Source: CAZUGH01 sp964619785 (lineage in GTDB: Bacteria > Bacillota > Clostridia > Lachnospirales > Lachnospiraceae). Taken from it: DNA of 64,000 nt. The notes below the pieces were generated by a model. It worked only from the letters and a program-made list of their open reading frames with translations. It did no database searches and was not told where the DNA came from. The stretch covers positions 58,800-122,799 of the forward strand of contig CAZUGH010000001.1 in assembly GCA_964619785.1 (NCBI GenBank), written 5' to 3'. Each line of letters starts with the position of its first letter. The first letter of the stretch is position 1. Both the position numbers and the translations under genes were made by a program. Below, in pieces: positions 34,344-44,017 of this stretch.

Positions 34344-37153
34344 TGAGGTACCTCTACCATCTTATAACATTCAACCTGATCTGCTTCCTGGACTTCATTA
34401 AAGCCATTAAACACAAGACCACATTCATAACCAGTTGCAACTTCTTTTACATCGTCTTTGAATCGTTTGAGGGAACCTAATTCACCTTCAAATACCAATT
34501 CTCCTTCACGTGTAACACGAACACGGCAACCTCGCTCTACTTTACCATCTAAGACATAAGAACCTGCAATAGTACCAACACCAGATGCTTTGAATGTTTG
34601 ACGTACTTCTGCATGAGCAATTACCTTTTCTTCATAGATTGGCTCAAGCATGCCCTTCATTGCATTTTCAATATCTTCAATCGCATCATAGATGACACGA
34701 TATAAACGAATATCTACTTCTTCTCTGTCTGCAATTTCTTTTGCCATATTATCTGGACGAATATTAAATCCGATAATAATCGCATTCGATGCACTGGCAA
34801 GTGATACATCCGATTCATTGATTGCACCAACACCACCATGGATAATTCGAACAGCGACTTCTTCGTTACTCAGCTTCACTAAACTTTGTTGAACTGCCTG
34901 TACAGAGCCCTGTACATCTGCTTTGATAATCAAGTTCAGTTCCTTAATATTACCAGCCTGAATCTGTGAAAACAGACCATCAAGAGATAATTTCTTGGAT
35001 TTTGTCTCAGCAAGAAGTTTTTCCTTACCCTGCTCAATATAAGCATCAGAAATAGTCTTTGCTTCTTTATCAGTCTCTGTTGCAACAACAATTTCTCCTG
35101 CATCAGGAACGCTATTTAATCCCAAAATTTCAACTGGAGTAGATGGTCCTGCCGTCTTTAGTCGATCACCATTGTGATCTAACATAGCACGTACTTTACC
35201 ATTTGATGCACCGATAGCCAAATGATCTCCGACTTTCAATGTACCTTTCTGTACTAAGATTGTAGCAACAGGTCCACGTCCCTTATCCAATCTAGCTTCA
35301 ATTACTAGACCTCTGGCCATACGCTTGTCATTTGCCTTCAACTCAAGTACTTCTGCTGTTAATATAATCATCTCTAACAACTGAGAGATACCTTCTTTTG
35401 TATGAGCAGATACTGGCACAAATACAGTGCTTCCGCCCCAATCTTCAGGAATTAATTCATATTCAGCAAGCTCCTGCTTAACTCTTTCGATATTAGCACC
35501 AGCTTTATCAATCTTGTTTACTGCAACGATAATCTCAACGCCAGCAGCTTTGGCATGATTAATAGCCTCAACCGTCTGTGGCATTACACCATCATCTGCT
35601 GCAACAACCAAAATTGCAATATCTGTAGACTGCGCACCACGCATACGCATGGATGTAAATGCTTCATGACCAGGTGTATCTAAGAATGTAATCTTATCAC
35701 CCTTACAATTAACAACATAAGCTCCGATATGCTGTGTAATGCCACCAGCTTCTTTTGCTTTTACATTTTCTTCACGAATGGCATCTAACAGTGATGTTTT
35801 ACCATGATCAACATGACCCATAACGCAGACAACAGGTGGTCTCTTAACCATTGTACTTTCATCTTCAGTAGCTTCTTCAAGAAGCTCAGCTACACGGTCA
35901 ATCTTTTCTTCCTTCTCAGCGATAACATCAAATTCTAATGCAATCTCTTCTGCTTCGTCAAAAGTAATATCCTGATTAAGAGAAACCATCTGTCCCTGTA
36001 AGAATAATTTTTTAATTAAGGCAGAAGAAGGCATCTTCATCTTATCTGCTAAGTCTTTGATTGTAAGACTTTCTGGAATCTTGATTAACTTGATTGTCTC
36101 TTCTGGCTCTTTTGCAACTGGCTCTGGTCTAATAAATGCACCCTTACGATTTGGATCTTTACGCTGACGGATACGATTCATCTCCATTGCATTACTCTTG
36201 CGGTAGCCACCTTTTTTATTGTTGTTATTATTTTGTGCCTTACGATTCTTTTGGCGACTTGTCTTGGTCTCATGTTTGATACCGTCAAAGGAATTCTGAC
36301 TCTTCTCAAACTTATCAAAAACATTCTGTCCGCCTCGATTGTTCTGACCGCCACGGTTGTTATTATTGTAGTTATTACCACCACTTTGTCCTGGTCGACG
36401 ATTGGCATTATTATATCCGCCTGTACTACCTGCTGGACGATTATTGTTGGTATTAGCACCTGGACGATTGTCATTGTTGCCACGGTAGTTGCTATTATTT
36501 GGGCGATTATTGTTGTAATTATTGCCACGATAATTGCTGTTACCATTGTTGTTATTCGTGCCACTTGTATTATTATTGCTATTTGGACGATTATTATTAT
36601 ATGTTCTCTGTTGATTTGGACGTCTGTCACCATTTCGGTTATTGTTATTATTGTATGGACGTCTCTCACCATTCTGGTTATTGTTATTATTGTATGGGCG
36701 TCTCTCACCATTCTGGTTATTATTGTTATTGTATGGACGTCTCTCACCGTTTTGATTATTTGATGGTCTCTGTCCATTATTTTGTGTATTATTTCTTGTC
36801 TGCTGCTGTGGTCGCTTATCAACCGGCTTTGTCTCAGTACGTTTTTGCTCTGTTACAACTGGCTTACTTTGCACTGGTTCTGTCTTAACAACTGGCTCTT
36901 CCTGTTTTGGTTTTGCTTCTACCTTTTCTTTTGGCTGTGGCTTTAGCTGCTCAGCCTTTTTAGGCGCACTAGAATTACCCTTATTGTTAAATGATTTCAG
37001 TAAAAAGGCAATTGCATCATCTTCCACGTTGCTATTTGCACCTTTTACTTCAAATCCGTTATCGTTCAAAAGTTTTACAAGATCACCACTTTTTAATTCT
37101 TTATCCTGTGATTGTAAACTTCTCGCGATTTCATATATTTTCATTTTTGCCAT
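34340..37153 (-). CDS. infB: Translation initiation factor IF-2
   Basis: 937 residues. The IF2 N-terminal motif (MKIYEIARSLQSQDKEL) is followed by a long low-complexity region (about 60-330) rich in Asn, Arg, Gly and Gln. A second IF2_N domain follows, then the GTPase with GHVDHGKTSLLDAIR, DTPGHEAF and NKID, and domains II-IV that bind fMet-tRNA. The Asn-rich region includes three 13-residue repeats of the form RRPYNNNNNQNGE. It lies between ylxQ and rbfA in the standard order, with GGAGG upstream. Confidence 0.98.
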   Translation of the reverse strand: MAKMKIYEIARSLQSQDKELKSGDLVKLLNDNGFEVKGANSNVEDDAIAFLLKSFNNKGNSSAPKKAEQLKPQPKEKVEAKPKQEEPVVKTEPVQSKPVVTEQKRTETKPVDKRPQQQTRNNTQNNGQRPSNNQNGERRPYNNNNNQNGERRPYNNNNNQNGERRPYNNNNNRNGDRRPNQQRTYNNNRPNSNNNTSGTNNNNGNSNYRGNNYNNNRPNNSNYRGNNDNRPGANTNNNRPAGSTGGYNNANRRPGQSGGNNYNNNNRGGQNNRGGQNVFDKFEKSQNSFDGIKHETKTSRQKNRKAQNNNNNKKGGYRKSNAMEMNRIRQRKDPNRKGAFIRPEPVAKEPEETIKLIKIPESLTIKDLADKMKMPSSALIKKLFLQGQMVSLNQDITFDEAEEIALEFDVIAEKEEKIDRVAELLEEATEDESTMVKRPPVVCVMGHVDHGKTSLLDAIREENVKAKEAGGITQHIGAYVVNCKGDKITFLDTPGHEAFTSMRMRGAQSTDIAILVVAADDGVMPQTVEAINHAKAAGVEIIVAVNKIDKAGANIERVKQELAEYELIPEDWGGSTVFVPVSAHTKEGISQLLEMIILTAEVLELKANDKRMARGLVIEARLDKGRGPVATILVQKGTLKVGDHLAIGASNGKVRAMLDHNGDRLKTAGPSTPVEILGLNSVPDAGEIVVATETDKEAKTISDAYIEQGKEKLLAETKSKKLSLDGLFSQIQAGNIKELNLIIKADVQGSVQAVQQSLVKLSNEEVAVRIIHGGVGAINESDVSLASASNAIIIGFNIRPDNMAKEIADREEVDIRLYRVIYDAIEDIENAMKGMLEPIYEEKVIAHAEVRQTFKASGVGTIAGSYVLDGKVERGCRVRVTREGELVFEGELGSLKRFKDDVKEVATGYECGLVFNGFNEVQEADQVECYKMVEVPQ
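36618..36734 (-). repeat. 39-base tandem repeat in infB
   Basis: Three near-identical 39-base units (36618-36656, 36657-36695, 36696-36734) and a degenerate partial fourth. Each encodes RRPYNNNNNQNGE or a close variant. The units stay in frame. Confidence 0.9.
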
Positions 37154-37156
37154 ACT

Positions 37157-37474
37157 TTATTCTACCTCCAAGTTTAAACTGTTACGAATCATCGTTGCCA
37201 ATCCTCGGTCTACTACTGCTAATGAAGCTCGAAATTCCTTACCGATTGCACTTCCTAATGTCTCTTTGTCCTGATAGTACACAAGAGGCACTTTGTAATA
37301 CTGACACATGTTATCAAAATTCTTCTTCGTATTATCAGAAGCGTCATTTGCTACAATAACTAATTGTGCTTTCTTCTCTTTGATTGCTTTCTCAGTGGAA
37401 AATTCACCGCTCATTACTTTGCCAGCTTTTGTTGCTAGACCAAGTCCGGAAAGGACTTTATCATGCTTATTCAC
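37157..37474 (-). CDS. ylxQ: L7Ae-family ribosomal protein YlxQ
   Basis: 105 residues of the L7Ae/L30e/S12e fold, with GLATKAGKVMSGEFSTEKAI and AQLVIVANDASDNT. These proteins bind kink-turn RNA; B. subtilis YlxQ sits in the same operon. It overlaps the end of the upstream rnpM by 8 bases and is 3 bases from infB. Confidence 0.93.
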   Translation of the reverse strand: MNKHDKVLSGLGLATKAGKVMSGEFSTEKAIKEKKAQLVIVANDASDNTKKNFDNMCQYYKVPLVYYQDKETLGSAIGKEFRASLAVVDRGLATMIRNSLNLEVE

Positions 37475-37733
37475 TCTCTATCATCTGCCTTTCCATCTCT
37501 TCATAAACGTCTTGTGTTACGGATGTCTTAAGTGAACGTTCAATGGCAGAGGATTGGATTGCTTTTTTCAAACAATCAATATGATTACATAGATATGCTC
37601 CCCGACCGTTCTTTTTTCCTGTCAGATCTAAAACAATATCATTCTCAGGCGTCTTAACAACTCGAATCATATCCTTTTTTGCCTTCATCTCGCGGCATCC
37701 AACACACTGTCGCATAGGAATCTTCTTATTCAA
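37467..37733 (-). CDS. rnpM: YlxR / RNase P modulator RnpM
   Basis: About 88 residues from a TTG at 37733, chosen because GGAGGG lies six bases upstream. Family motifs are MRQCVGCREM, RVVKTPEND and KKNGRGAYLCNHIDCLKKAI. The YlxR/RnpM family binds RNase P RNA and lowers its activity in B. subtilis. It follows nusA in the conserved operon. Confidence 0.92.
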   Translation of the reverse strand: MNKKIPMRQCVGCREMKAKKDMIRVVKTPENDIVLDLTGKKNGRGAYLCNHIDCLKKAIQSSAIERSLKTSVTQDVYEEMERQMIESE

Positions 37734-37776
37734 TGTAATCCCTCCAATCAAACGAAACTAAAACATAAAACGTCTA

Positions 37777-38817
37777 CTACTGTGCCTGTGTCTCACTGTT
37801 AATATCAATCTTATATCCAGTAAGTCTAGCAGCTAAACGCGCATTCTGACCTTCCTTACCGATAGCAAGTGACAACTGATAATCAGGAACAACAACTCTT
37901 GCACTTTTCTCTTCTTCATCTACTGTTACCGAAACCACCTTGGAAGGACTCAACGCATGCTCAATGAAAATCTCGGGATTCTCATTCCACTCTACAATAT
38001 CAATCTTCTCACCACGTAGTTCATCAACAACCATATTTACTCTTGCTCCGTTCACACCAACGCAAGCACCTACTGCATCTACATCATGATTACTACTATA
38101 TACAGCAATCTTACTTCTTGAACCTGCTTCTCTAGAAACATTTTTAATTTCAACAACACCATTTTGAATCTCAGCTACTTCCGCTTCAAATAATCTCTTC
38201 ACAAGTTCAGGATGTGTACGAGAAACTGTGATACGAGGACCTCTCGTTGTATCACGAACTTCTGTAATGTAGAGTTTAATTCTCTCCTTTGGTTTAAAAT
38301 GCTCTGTCTTAACCTGCTCGGACTCTGTAAGTACTGCATCAACCTTACCTAAGTTAATAGAATAATTACCATTCGCATATCTCTGTACGATACCAGTCAT
38401 GATATCTCGTTCCTTCATATAATATTGATCATAAAGGACTTTTCTCTCTTCTTCACGAATTTTCTGTACAACAACCTGTTTTGCTTTACCTGCTGCAATT
38501 CGTCCAAAATTCTTCGGTGTAACCTCTGTGCTAACCACTTCACCAACACCCTTGCCAAGGCCTTTTGCTTCTGCCTCTGCTAATGACATCTGAAGTGTCT
38601 CATCTTCTACTTCTTCAACAATCTCATGATCCTGGAACACATGAAACTCACCAGTCTCTCGGTCTAACATAACACGAATGTTATCTGACTTACCATACTG
38701 GTTCTTGCATGCTGCCAACAACGAATTCTCAATCGCTTCAAAGAGAATGTTCTTATCAATGTCTTTTTCTTTCTCAATTGCATATATTGCTTCAATTAAT
38801 TCCTTATTACCTTTCAT
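37777..38817 (-). CDS. nusA: Transcription termination/antitermination factor NusA
   Basis: 346 residues: N-terminal RNA polymerase-binding domain, S1 domain (about 135-200) and two KH domains ending in LAIGKEGQNARLAARLTGYK. It lacks the acidic C-terminal repeats of the E. coli protein, as is normal for Firmicutes. The start has GGAGGGTAAAGG upstream. It is the second gene of the rimP operon. Confidence 0.98.
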   Translation of the reverse strand: MKGNKELIEAIYAIEKEKDIDKNILFEAIENSLLAACKNQYGKSDNIRVMLDRETGEFHVFQDHEIVEEVEDETLQMSLAEAEAKGLGKGVGEVVSTEVTPKNFGRIAAGKAKQVVVQKIREEERKVLYDQYYMKERDIMTGIVQRYANGNYSINLGKVDAVLTESEQVKTEHFKPKERIKLYITEVRDTTRGPRITVSRTHPELVKRLFEAEVAEIQNGVVEIKNVSREAGSRSKIAVYSSNHDVDAVGACVGVNGARVNMVVDELRGEKIDIVEWNENPEIFIEHALSPSKVVSVTVDEEEKSARVVVPDYQLSLAIGKEGQNARLAARLTGYKIDINSETQAQ

Positions 38818-38863
38818 TTTTTCCTTTACCCTCCTGTATGTTTATTCTACCAATTATATATAG

Positions 38864-39352
38864 TTAAAAATCAATCGATGGACGAATCAATGCAATATTG
38901 GAAATTAGTATCTCCATTGTATCTTCATCGAACTGCAATGTGATTTGATCTTCCTGATATTCCTTTAGAATACCAACAAACTCTTTGTCTGAGTATTTCT
39001 TGCCATCTTCTTCCCATGTAGCTGGCTTATACAGCTTAACCTCTACATCCTTACCAAGATGCCTGATGTAATCCTTTGGTTTCCGAAATGGTCTGGTGAG
39101 CCCTGGGGAACTTACTTCTAATATATAGGATTCCTCAATAAAATCCACTTCATCCATTTTGGTACTTAATGCTCTGTTTACCTTCGCAAGGTCATCGATT
39201 GTAATACCGCCTTCCTTATCTAGATAAACTCTTAGGTGCCAACTTCCGGCTTCCTTCAGAAACTCCACATCGACCAACTCATAACCATATTCCTCTGTCA
39301 TGGGCAATACAAGTTGTTCGGTCTTTTGTTCATACATTTGATGTCTACTCAA
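38864..39352 (-). CDS. rimP: Ribosome maturation factor RimP
   Basis: About 162 residues. It is needed for early 30S assembly. Key segments are YGYELVDVEFLKEAGSWHLR, DLAKVNRALSTKMD and YILEVSSPGLTRPF. The start is placed at TTG 39352, seven bases after AGAAGGAGG. A longer frame from ATG 39424 begins inside the upstream terminator and is not credible. It is the first gene of the nusA-infB operon. Confidence 0.95.
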   Translation of the reverse strand: MSRHQMYEQKTEQLVLPMTEEYGYELVDVEFLKEAGSWHLRVYLDKEGGITIDDLAKVNRALSTKMDEVDFIEESYILEVSSPGLTRPFRKPKDYIRHLGKDVEVKLYKPATWEEDGKKYSDKEFVGILKEYQEDQITLQFDEDTMEILISNIALIRPSIDF

Positions 39353-39403
39353 ACAAAATCCTCCTTCTAAAACTAGCACTTTTGCACTAGTATTCCTAAA
39401 ACA

Positions 39404-39438
39404 TAAAAAACAATGAGTAGACATAATGTCTACTCATT
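39404..39438 (-). terminator. Rho-independent terminator after tRNA-Glu
   Basis: Perfect 12-base stem AATGAGTAGACA/TGTCTACTCATT with a three-base loop, followed on the minus strand by GTTTTTTA. It separates the polC/tRNA-Glu unit from the rimP operon. Confidence 0.92.
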
Positions 39439-39458
39439 TGACTAAAAAATATCAAAAG

Positions 39459-39530
39459 CAGTTCGTAGGGGAATCGAACCCCTGTTTTCGCCGTGAGAGG
39501 GCGACGTCTTAGCCGCTTGACCAACGAACC
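39459..39530 (-). tRNA. tRNA-Glu (anticodon CTC)
   Basis: A complete 72-base cloverleaf on the minus strand. Acceptor stem GGTTCGT/ACGAACT, discriminator G, anticodon stem GTCGCC/GGCGA-C region with loop CTCTCAC giving anticodon CTC for codon GAG, and T loop TTCGATT. CCA is not encoded. It lies 83 bases after polC with no terminator clearly in between. Confidence 0.96.
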
Positions 39531-39613
39531 ATCAACATTTGATATCTTACTATAGTTCGAAGGAAAATGCAAGCATTTTTTTAAATATTTTTCGCATATA
39601 ACAAAATGTATTA

Positions 39614-42600
39614 TTAAGCGTAAAAATCCATTAAGGACATCTGGTCACTCTCTGGCAAATCTCCTAGCATTCCTAGCTCGCCCATTTTATCTGCAATCGT
39701 TCCACTAATTTTGCATCGATTCTTGAAATCTTCTCTTGAAGTAAACGGTTCTCCCTTCACTCCTTCTACGATTCCTTCTGCTGCTTTACCACCCATTCCA
39801 TCAATTGCGCAAAATGGAGGCATCAGTTTATCACCAATAATCAGAAAATCATAAGCAGATGCCTTAAATATATCAATTGGTTCAAAGCTAAAACCTCTTG
39901 CATACATCTCTTGTACAATACGCATATCACCTAATTCTGCTTGTTCTTTTGGTGTCAATTCATTGCTGCGTTTACGATAATCTTTAATGATAGTTTCTAA
40001 GTGACTCTTGCCTTGGCACATTTTCTCATAGTTAAAGCCTTTTGCTCGAATACTGAAAAATGCAGCATAGTATGCCAATGGATAATATACTTTATAGTAC
40101 GCAATACGAAATGCCATCATTACATAGGCAACCGCATGTGCTTTCGGGAACATATATTTAATCTTTTTACATGACTCAATATACCAATCCTCAACACCAG
40201 CAGCTTTCATCGCCTCTTCCATCTCTGGTTGCAAGCCCTTACCCTTACGTACACTCTCCATGATTTTAAACGCCAGACCATTTTCAACGCCCTGATGTAT
40301 TAAATATGTCATAATATCATCTCGTGTACAAATTGCAGTAGATAATTCACAATCACCATTTGCAATGTAATATTGAGCATTGTTAAGCCATACATCGGTA
40401 CCATGGGACAACCCTGATATTCGAACAATATCTGAAAAACATTTTGGTTTGGTATCACGTAACATCTGCATAACAAATTCCGTTCCTAATTCGGGAACGC
40501 CTAGGCTTCCTAGGTCACAACCCATGAGTTCCTCTGGTGTCACTCCCAGTGCAGATGTATTTGCAAAGAGAGACAATACCTTTTCGTCATCCATCGGAAT
40601 TGTCTTCGCATCAATCCCCGTCATGTCTTCAAGCATACGTATCATCGTGGGATCGTCGTGTCCTAGTATATCTAGTTTCAGTAAGTTATGATCAATCGAA
40701 TGATAATCAAAATGTGTCGTTACAATGCTTGTCTCCATATCATTAGCTGGATGCTGTACAGGCGTAAAAGTGTATATTTCCCATCCCTTTGGTAATACAA
40801 TGATTCCTCCTGGATGCTGTCCTGTTGTACGCTGTACGCCGGTACAACCAGACAATAATCGTTCAATCTCAGCACTTCTCTTCGTAATACCCTTATTCTC
40901 ATAGAATTTCTTCACATATCCAAATGCAGTTTTATCTGCTAACGTACCTACCGTTCCCGCACGAAATGTTTGACCAGCCCCAAAGATAACCTCTGTATAG
41001 CTATGAGCTTTACTCTGATACTCACCAGAGAAGTTCAAATCAATATCCGGTTCTTTATCTCCATAGAATCCAAGGAAGGTCTCAAATGGAATATCATGCC
41101 CATCCTGCACTAATGGTTCCCCACAGTTTGGACAATTCTTAGCAGGCATATCGCAACCAGAACTACCCGCAAACTTCTTAACATCATCCGAATCAAAATC
41201 GACATAATGACACTTCTCACAATAATAATGTGCTGGTAACGGATTGACCTCCGTGATACCTGACATGGTAGCTACAAATGAAGAACCGACCGAACCTCTT
41301 GAGCCAACTAAGTATCCATCTTCATTCGACTTCCATACTAGTTTCTGTGCAATGATATACATAACAGCAAATCCATTACGAATAATGGAATCCAATTCAT
41401 GGTCAAGTCGTTTTTCAACCTGTGGTGGTAATGGGGTTCCATACATTGCATGAGCTTTGCTCTCACAGATTTCACGCAAAATCTCATCGGAGTTTGGAAT
41501 CACAGGAGGTGCCTTATCCGGATAAACAGGCTCAATCTTTTCAATCATATCCGCAATAAGATTCGTATTGGTAACAACAACTTCTTTCGCCTTCTCATCT
41601 CCCAAATAGGAAAATTCCTTAAGCATCTCATCCGTTGTATGTAGATATAATGGCGGTTGAACTTCATCACCCATACCTTGCCCTGCCTGAACAATCTCAC
41701 GATAGATTGCATCCTCAGGATCCATAAAATGCACATCACAAGTAGCAACAACCAATTTATTGTATTTCTCTCCTAGCTTAACAATCTCTCGATTAATTCG
41801 TCTTAAATCTTCATTATTATTAATCTGTGGATATTTTTCACTTTCAATCATGAAAAAGTTATTGCCAATCGGCTGAATCTCATAGTAATCATAAAAATCA
41901 CAAAGACGCTTGATGCGTTCCTCTTCCTTGTGAAGAACTGCTTTATACAATTCACCAGCCTCACATGCAGAACCTATAATAAGTCCCTCTCTATATTCTT
42001 CAATTAGGCTTCTAGGAATACGTGGTCTTCTCGCATAATATTTTAAGTGAGAATAAGAAACCAAGCGATACAGATTCGTCCGTCCAATTTCATTTGCCGC
42101 TAAAATAATAATATGATACATTGGCTTTTTTCGTATAATTTCTGGTGCATCAATCGTCCTATTATGTAATTCATCTACATTCGTGATATCCATCTTGACT
42201 AGCATATCAATAAAACGCTGATAAATTAGTGCAGTCTCTTCCGCATCATCAACAGCACGATGATGATTAAACTCTGGCAGTTTCAGCACTTTAGCTAAAC
42301 GGTCTAATGTATACTTTGCCAGTTTTGGAAATAACAATCGTCCTGTATTCATCGTATCAATTACAGTAAATGTCACGTCTAATCCTAATTTTTTACCTTT
42401 ATTACGAATAAATCCATAATCAAAAGAGGCATTATGTGCTACCAAAACACAGTCCTTTGCATATTCCAAAAACTCGGGTAATACAACTTCAATTCCAGGA
42501 GCATCCTGAACCATCTCATCGGTAATACTTGTCAGCTCCGTAATGTGTGGTGGAATCGCTATTGTTGGTTTAACAAAGCTACTGTACCTCTCTACAATTT

Positions 42601-44014
42601 TGCCATCTAACACTTTGACAGCACCAAATTCTATAATCTGATCATTTTCACTTGAAAATCCAGTTGTCTCCAAATCGAACACTACCATATTGCCTCGGAG
42701 AGATTGTCCATTGGCATTCCACACGGTTGGCTCATCATCATCAACTAAATACCCCTCTAATCCATAGATAATCTTGAATGGATCTTCTGGTGGCAGCTTC
42801 ATCCCTTGAAGACCATGAAAAGCATCGGTAAATCCGAGGGTAACACCATGGTCGGTAATTGCCACTGCTTTGTGTCCCCAATCATGCGCACGTTTGACAA
42901 GCGCTTTCATATCTGTCAAGCCATCCATATTACTCATCTTCGTATGTGCGTGAAGCTCAACACGTTTCTCCGTAGCATTATCTTGACGTTTTTGTATCTT
43001 AAACTCAATCTCTTTGATTCCTATAATTGATAAAAGACATAGTTCATGAGAAAAATTATCCATGGTCGGAATTCCCTTAACCTTTACCGAATTTCCTTTC
43101 GCCAAAAATTCGTGAATATTTTCCTCTTCCGCCTGGTCCTTACGAATAAAAATCTTACATCGTATCGAATCCGTATAATCTGTCACATCAAACATAATAA
43201 TCAGTTTCTCACCGGCAATCTCGCGTTCCTCTACCTTGAGAATCTGTCCATCTATAACAACTTCACCAATTTCGTCTTGAATATCAATAATCGGTGTCAC
43301 TGGTCCTTCACAGTTCTTACCATAGAATACCGTAGGGTCATTTTTCGCTTGGCGATGAAAGCTCTTCTTGTTCTTATTATCATTATTGTATGCTTTCTTC
43401 GCTGGTGCTGATACGGTAACTGGCGTTGGGGTTTTCGACTCACTTGATGGAGACTGATACGATATTAAATCACTCTTTTTAAGTAATACCTGCTTCTCCT
43501 CTTTCTTTTCTTTTGCAGGCTTAGAAAAATCAAACAAAACTTCTGTTGGACATTGAAAACGTCGCTCGATTGTGTTTTTAATAAATTTCCCTATCTCTTT
43601 ACTACGATATTTTGTGAAAAAATTATCCTCACAAGTAATGCAAATTTTATTTTCCGAAATCACAAATGGATCTTCACAAAACTCATGATAATCTACAATA
43701 CTATTATCTTGTATTTCTTGTTTCAAGCTGTCTTCATATACATTCACAACTTCCTGTAGAGAGTATTCCTTATCCAATTGAAAGGTGACACGAATTTTAG
43801 GAACAAACCCTTTTCTACGAAAAACCTGCGTTTCTAGAGCTTGTTCCATGTCTCGAATATATTTATAATGCAAGAGCTGGCCACTTATACATTCCACAAA
43901 GGCCAGCTTCTTCGTGCGTGACACATGAACGCTTTCGACCTTCACGTCATGGTATTGTCTACGCATATCTTCATTTAATTGTAATCCAGAAAATGCTTCA
44001 AAAAAATCAACCAT
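39614..44014 (-). CDS. polC: DNA polymerase III alpha subunit PolC
   Basis: 1466 residues, the Gram-positive replicative polymerase. After an N-terminal domain and an OB fold (about 245-335), a PHP domain opens with ELHAHTKMSNMDGLTD (about 352). A DEDDh 3'-5' exonuclease is inserted in it (VVFDLETTGF, about 443). The palm carries PDIDLNFSGEYQ (about 1003), with a four-cysteine zinc site nearby (CEKCHYV ... CPNCGEPL). The helix-hairpin-helix and C-terminal beta-binding region finish with QMSLMDF. It follows ispG by three bases. Confidence 0.98.
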   Translation of the reverse strand: MVDFFEAFSGLQLNEDMRRQYHDVKVESVHVSRTKKLAFVECISGQLLHYKYIRDMEQALETQVFRRKGFVPKIRVTFQLDKEYSLQEVVNVYEDSLKQEIQDNSIVDYHEFCEDPFVISENKICITCEDNFFTKYRSKEIGKFIKNTIERRFQCPTEVLFDFSKPAKEKKEEKQVLLKKSDLISYQSPSSESKTPTPVTVSAPAKKAYNNDNKNKKSFHRQAKNDPTVFYGKNCEGPVTPIIDIQDEIGEVVIDGQILKVEEREIAGEKLIIMFDVTDYTDSIRCKIFIRKDQAEEENIHEFLAKGNSVKVKGIPTMDNFSHELCLLSIIGIKEIEFKIQKRQDNATEKRVELHAHTKMSNMDGLTDMKALVKRAHDWGHKAVAITDHGVTLGFTDAFHGLQGMKLPPEDPFKIIYGLEGYLVDDDEPTVWNANGQSLRGNMVVFDLETTGFSSENDQIIEFGAVKVLDGKIVERYSSFVKPTIAIPPHITELTSITDEMVQDAPGIEVVLPEFLEYAKDCVLVAHNASFDYGFIRNKGKKLGLDVTFTVIDTMNTGRLLFPKLAKYTLDRLAKVLKLPEFNHHRAVDDAEETALIYQRFIDMLVKMDITNVDELHNRTIDAPEIIRKKPMYHIIILAANEIGRTNLYRLVSYSHLKYYARRPRIPRSLIEEYREGLIIGSACEAGELYKAVLHKEEERIKRLCDFYDYYEIQPIGNNFFMIESEKYPQINNNEDLRRINREIVKLGEKYNKLVVATCDVHFMDPEDAIYREIVQAGQGMGDEVQPPLYLHTTDEMLKEFSYLGDEKAKEVVVTNTNLIADMIEKIEPVYPDKAPPVIPNSDEILREICESKAHAMYGTPLPPQVEKRLDHELDSIIRNGFAVMYIIAQKLVWKSNEDGYLVGSRGSVGSSFVATMSGITEVNPLPAHYYCEKCHYVDFDSDDVKKFAGSSGCDMPAKNCPNCGEPLVQDGHDIPFETFLGFYGDKEPDIDLNFSGEYQSKAHSYTEVIFGAGQTFRAGTVGTLADKTAFGYVKKFYENKGITKRSAEIERLLSGCTGVQRTTGQHPGGIIVLPKGWEIYTFTPVQHPANDMETSIVTTHFDYHSIDHNLLKLDILGHDDPTMIRMLEDMTGIDAKTIPMDDEKVLSLFANTSALGVTPEELMGCDLGSLGVPELGTEFVMQMLRDTKPKCFSDIVRISGLSHGTDVWLNNAQYYIANGDCELSTAICTRDDIMTYLIHQGVENGLAFKIMESVRKGKGLQPEMEEAMKAAGVEDWYIESCKKIKYMFPKAHAVAYVMMAFRIAYYKVYYPLAYYAAFFSIRAKGFNYEKMCQGKSHLETIIKDYRKRSNELTPKEQAELGDMRIVQEMYARGFSFEPIDIFKASAYDFLIIGDKLMPPFCAIDGMGGKAAEGIVEGVKGEPFTSREDFKNRCKISGTIADKMGELGMLGDLPESDQMSLMDFYA

Positions 44015-44017
44015 TAC

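Noticed and set aside
36178..36888. Long open frames in other phases across the Asn-rich part of infB
   Set aside because: AAT/AAC runs give few stops in any phase; the infB frame is certain and these have no binding site or plausible composition.
39353..39424. Longer RimP start at ATG 39424
   Set aside because: That ATG lies inside the stem of a perfect terminator and lacks a binding site; the TTG at 39352 has AGAAGGAGG at ideal spacing.
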